A stretch of DNA of 8,454 nt from an uncultured Microbacteriaceae bacterium (GTDB taxonomy: Bacteria > Actinomycetota > Actinomycetes > Actinomycetales > Microbacteriaceae): contig CALUAU010000089.1 of assembly GCA_943914115.1 (NCBI GenBank), forward strand, positions 1 to 8,454, in the 5' to 3' direction. The translations under genes were made by a program, and so were the position numbers. A model generated the notes under the pieces. The model was not told where the DNA came from and did no database searches. It saw only the letters and a list, made by a program, of their open reading frames with translations. Of this stretch, positions 6,352 through 8,454 are shown in pieces. Every line of letters begins with the position of its first letter. Position 1 is the stretch's first letter.

Positions 6352-6372
6352 GCTGCGCGCGACTACCCACCG
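6342..6372. terminator. Bidirectional hairpin between convergent moaD and moaA
   Basis: CGGTGGGTAG (6342-6351) and CTACCCACCG (6363-6372) are a perfect 10-bp inverted repeat around an 11-nt GC-rich loop. It lies where two operons meet tail to tail, with both stop codons inside the stem. Neither strand has a U-tract after the hairpin, so it would be a U-less terminator of the kind proposed for GC-rich actinobacteria, or a 3'-end stabiliser, acting in both directions. The stem is entirely coding: each arm is the last two Gly codons plus stop of one gene. Confidence 0.65.
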
Positions 6373-7445
6373 ATTGCTGACATGGGCCGATCGGGCTGTA
6401 AAAATCCCGGCTCATTAATGCCGTGACCGGCGCGCTTACCCAAGATGGCGGCCCGCATCACCCGCGCGATTTGCCGGTCTTGTTCGTCTGCTACCGCATC
6501 ACCGCGCAAAATCTCCCGCAGATCCGACTCTTCGCGCGCAAAGAGGCAGTTACGCAGCTGGCCATCGGCCGTGAGCCGCACGCGGTCACAGGCACCGCAG
6601 AACGGTCGTGTTACCGATCCGATCACACCGACGGTGTGCGGGCCATCATTCACTTGAAACAGCTCGGCGGGTGACGAGGCACGATCGCCCGTCGGCGTCA
6701 ATCGAAATTCCCGCCCCAGCGACGCCAAAATCTCTTCGGCGGTCACCATTTCTTCACGCCGCCAGCTGTGTCCGGCATCCAGCGGCATCATCTCGATAAA
6801 CCGCAGCTCAGCCTCGTGCGCAATCGCGAACCGCAGCAGGTCACACAGTTCGTCATCGTTAACGCCGCGCATCGCCACCGCATTAATTTTGAATGGTCGC
6901 AGCCCACTGCGCTGCACCGCCTCGACACCGGCCACCGCCTGGGCGAAACGGTCGCGGCGCGTGAGTTCTTGATAGCGCTGCGCGTTCACGGTGTCGAGCG
7001 AAACATTCACCCGTTCGAGGCCGGCGGCCACGAGTTCGTCCATGAGTTCCGGCAGCCGCAAACCGTTCGTCGTTAATGACACGCGAAGCTGCCCGGACAC
7101 GGTTTCAAGCTGCGTCAGCCGAGCCACCACATCGGTGATGTCGGCGCGCAGCAGCGGCTCTCCCCCAGTGAGCCGCACCTCGGTGATTCCCAGCCGCACT
7201 GCCACCGACACCACGCGCACAATTTCATCGGTGGTGAGCACCTCCCGCTGTGGCAGCCACGGCACCCCCTCGGCCGGCATGCAATAGGTGCAGCGCAGCG
7301 AACACTTGTCGGTGAGTGACACCCGCAGATCGCGATGCACGCGCCCGAAAGTGTCGGTCAGTGGCCCCGCGGCAAACGGGTCACCGCCGTCGTCACCGGG
7401 CGGTTGCTGTCGAATCGCGGGAATACCGAGCGAAACCGCGGTCAC
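6363..7445 (-). CDS. moaA: GTP 3',8-cyclase MoaA (radical SAM)
   Basis: MoaA starts Moco synthesis by radical-SAM cyclisation of GTP to 3',8-cyclo-7,8-dihydro-GTP, which MoaC then processes. The 360-aa product has the radical SAM cluster motif CxxxCxxC (Cys48, Cys52, Cys55) and the GGEP SAM motif (94-97). A second, C-terminal 4Fe-4S site has Cys283, Cys286 and Cys300 (FCGACDRVRL, then NCLF), which binds GTP. The C-terminus is the conserved Gly-Gly that reaches into the active site. RLTGGEPLLR, SLTTNG and VNVSLDT follow the family. The start is a GTG at 7445 overlapping the moaE stop as GTGA, preceded by a G-rich stretch (GGTGGGGA) as a moderate RBS. This gives about 31 residues before the DTFGR/LRVSLTDKC core, slightly long, so a later start is conceivable. 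Last gene of the minus-strand operon. Confidence 0.96.
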   Translation of the reverse strand: MTAVSLGIPAIRQQPPGDDGGDPFAAGPLTDTFGRVHRDLRVSLTDKCSLRCTYCMPAEGVPWLPQREVLTTDEIVRVVSVAVRLGITEVRLTGGEPLLRADITDVVARLTQLETVSGQLRVSLTTNGLRLPELMDELVAAGLERVNVSLDTVNAQRYQELTRRDRFAQAVAGVEAVQRSGLRPFKINAVAMRGVNDDELCDLLRFAIAHEAELRFIEMMPLDAGHSWRREEMVTAEEILASLGREFRLTPTGDRASSPAELFQVNDGPHTVGVIGSVTRPFCGACDRVRLTADGQLRNCLFAREESDLREILRGDAVADEQDRQIARVMRAAILGKRAGHGINEPGFLQPDRPMSAIGG

Positions 7446-7885
7446 GAAATCCCCACCCAGTGCGCGGCACCGTCAGCGGTGTGCTGCCGCTTCCAGATCG
7501 GCAGTTCGTGTTTTACGCGCTCAATCAGCTCACTGCAGCAGCGAATTGCGTGGGCACGATGCGCCGAGGATGCACACACCACCACGGCGCAATCACCCAC
7601 GGCAAGCTCGCCAATGCGATGTGACACCGCCAACCGCACCTCGATATCGCCCTCGGAACCGCCGCAGTCTGCCGCGACCTCCTCGGCGAGCTGGCGCAGT
7701 AGCCGGGCAGCATCCGGATGCGCCGAATAGTCGAGCCTGGTCACCTCGCCGTGCGCTTCCGGATCGCGGTTGCGCACGAGCCCCACAAACGACGAGACGG
7801 CACCGGCCTGATCGTGTGAGACCGCCGCCAGATGCGCCGCCACATCAAGTGGTGCCGAGCTGATCTCGGCAATTACCACGCTCAT
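7442..7885 (-). CDS. moaE: Molybdopterin synthase catalytic subunit MoaE
   Basis: MoaE uses the MoaD thiocarboxylate to add the two dithiolene sulfurs to cPMP. The 147-aa product is of normal length. Family blocks are GAVSSFVGLVRNRD (28-41, Arg38), LDYSAHPDAA (51-60, where LxYEAY is usual), VSHRIGELAVGDCAVVV (87-103), SSAHRAHAIRCCSELIERVKHELPIWKR (106-133) and GAAHWVG (139-145). The catalytic and binding positions His109, Arg110, Lys125 and Lys132 are present. It overlaps mogA upstream (ATGA) and moaA downstream (GTGA); the RBS is weak, so coupling to mogA is likely. The partner moaD is not adjacent but lies just beyond moaA on the other strand. Confidence 0.95.
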   Translation of the reverse strand: MSVVIAEISSAPLDVAAHLAAVSHDQAGAVSSFVGLVRNRDPEAHGEVTRLDYSAHPDAARLLRQLAEEVAADCGGSEGDIEVRLAVSHRIGELAVGDCAVVVCASSAHRAHAIRCCSELIERVKHELPIWKRQHTADGAAHWVGIS

Positions 7886-8451
7886 AGGCTGGCACCGTCA
7901 CCGGAGCTGTGGTCACCACCGGCGAGCTGGTGGGCGGCGTGCCGGCCAAGCTGCACCAGCAGTTCGGCGCCGTCTTTCGCGCCACCAACCGAGCCGGGAG
8001 CGGCGATCACCAGCACCTCGTACTTGCCTTTTTCACGAATAATGCCGCCGAAGCCGCGTGAGAGCAGCGCCCCCGGTGCACCGGCTGCCACGCCGCGACG
8101 GCGCAGTTCTTCGCCGATGCCGGGCAGCTGCATCGTCAGCAGCGGCGCCACTGCCTGCGGAGTCTTGTCGCGTGGCGCAATTCCGGTGCCTCCGGTGAGC
8201 AAAATGGCCGCAACGCCCGAGTCGATCGCTTCTTTAACGGTCTGGCGAATCTGCTTACGGGAGTCGGGCACTGTCGCCACAAAACTCACCCGAAAGTCCG
8301 CCGCCTCCAGCACTTCGCGAGCGGCAGGTCCTGAAAGATCGTCACGCTCTCCCGCAGCGCTGCGATCGGACACCGTGACGACCGCCACCTCGAGCGAGCT
8401 GCGCTGTGCGTCAACGGACGAGGGGTGTTGTGTGTCTTTTGCAGTGTTCAT
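7882..8451 (-). CDS. mogA: Molybdopterin adenylyltransferase, MogA/MoaB type
   Basis: This enzyme adenylylates molybdopterin, preparing it for Mo insertion by MoeA. The 189-aa product is a single MoCF domain: VAVVTVSDRSAAGERDDLSGPAA (22-44), LLTGGTGIAPRDKTPQA (84-100, GGTG loop and Asp95), LPGIGEELRRRG (109-120), LSRGFGGI (130-137) and APGSVGGAKDG (151-161). In E. coli the last block is usually LPGS; here it is APGS. About 20 polar residues precede the first strand, longer than a minimal MogA. The ATG at 8451 is only 3 nt from the window edge, so its RBS cannot be seen and the true start may be upstream or internal. The name MoaB would fit equally well, since the two families are hard to separate by eye. 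First visible gene of the mogA-moaE-moaA unit. Confidence 0.9.
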   Translation of the reverse strand: MNTAKDTQHPSSVDAQRSSLEVAVVTVSDRSAAGERDDLSGPAAREVLEAADFRVSFVATVPDSRKQIRQTVKEAIDSGVAAILLTGGTGIAPRDKTPQAVAPLLTMQLPGIGEELRRRGVAAGAPGALLSRGFGGIIREKGKYEVLVIAAPGSVGGAKDGAELLVQLGRHAAHQLAGGDHSSGDGASL

Positions 8452-8454
8452 AGC

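Noticed and set aside
1..8454. tRNA or rRNA genes, CRISPR arrays, insertion sequences, prophage or attachment sites
   Set aside because: None seen. The window is almost entirely coding for one pathway, with uniform base composition and no direct-repeat arrays or transposase-like frames.

Overview
The window is a compact molybdenum block from a GC-rich bacterium: molybdate uptake plus almost the whole molybdenum-cofactor (Moco) pathway. Strong G/C preference at third codon positions, a lipoprotein ModA with a Cys-x5-Cys loop, and a MobA protein carrying a C-terminal domain that I recognise as DUF6457 together point to a high-GC Gram-positive actinobacterium, possibly of the Microbacteriaceae type. 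The genus is not determinable from the sequence.

There are three transcription units. (1) Minus strand, 1-2602: modA-modB-modC, the molybdate ABC transporter (lipoprotein receptor, permease, ATPase); modC runs off the left edge. (2) Plus strand, 2741-6351, divergent from modA: a MoeB/ThiF-type E1 enzyme, moeA, moaC, a mobA-DUF6457 fusion, and moaD. (3) Minus strand, 6363-8451, convergent with unit 2: mogA (MoaB/Mog type), moaE, moaA. mogA starts 3 nt from the right edge, so this unit may extend further upstream.

The genes cover the pathway in order. MoaA and MoaC convert GTP to cyclic pyranopterin monophosphate (cPMP). MoaE and MoaD, with MoaD activated by the MoeB-like E1, add the dithiolene sulfurs. 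MogA adenylylates molybdopterin and MoeA inserts the molybdate imported by ModABC. MobA then attaches GMP to give the bis-MGD form used by nitrate reductase and other DMSO-reductase-family enzymes. No molybdoenzyme, ModE-type regulator, mobB or sulfur-donor (rhodanese) domain is visible.

Packing is extreme: seven of the eight same-strand junctions are stop/start overlaps (ATGA, GTGA, TAATG or a 16-nt overlap). The only non-coding stretches are 11 bp between modA and modB, 11 bp between moaD and moaA, and 138 bp between the divergent modA and moeB starts (2603-2740). No gene-free stretch exceeds 300 bases. The 138-bp region holds a near-perfect palindrome, repeated ACCCG arms and a hairpin followed by a U-tract in the modA leader. 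The convergent moaD/moaA junction is a perfect 10-bp inverted repeat made of the two genes' Gly-Gly-stop codons.

Nothing here is clearly a novel system. The most unusual points are the shared diglycine terminator hairpin, the MobA-DUF6457 fusion with an internal ribosome-binding site and start, and a MoeB homologue lacking both zinc CxxC motifs and a rhodanese domain.
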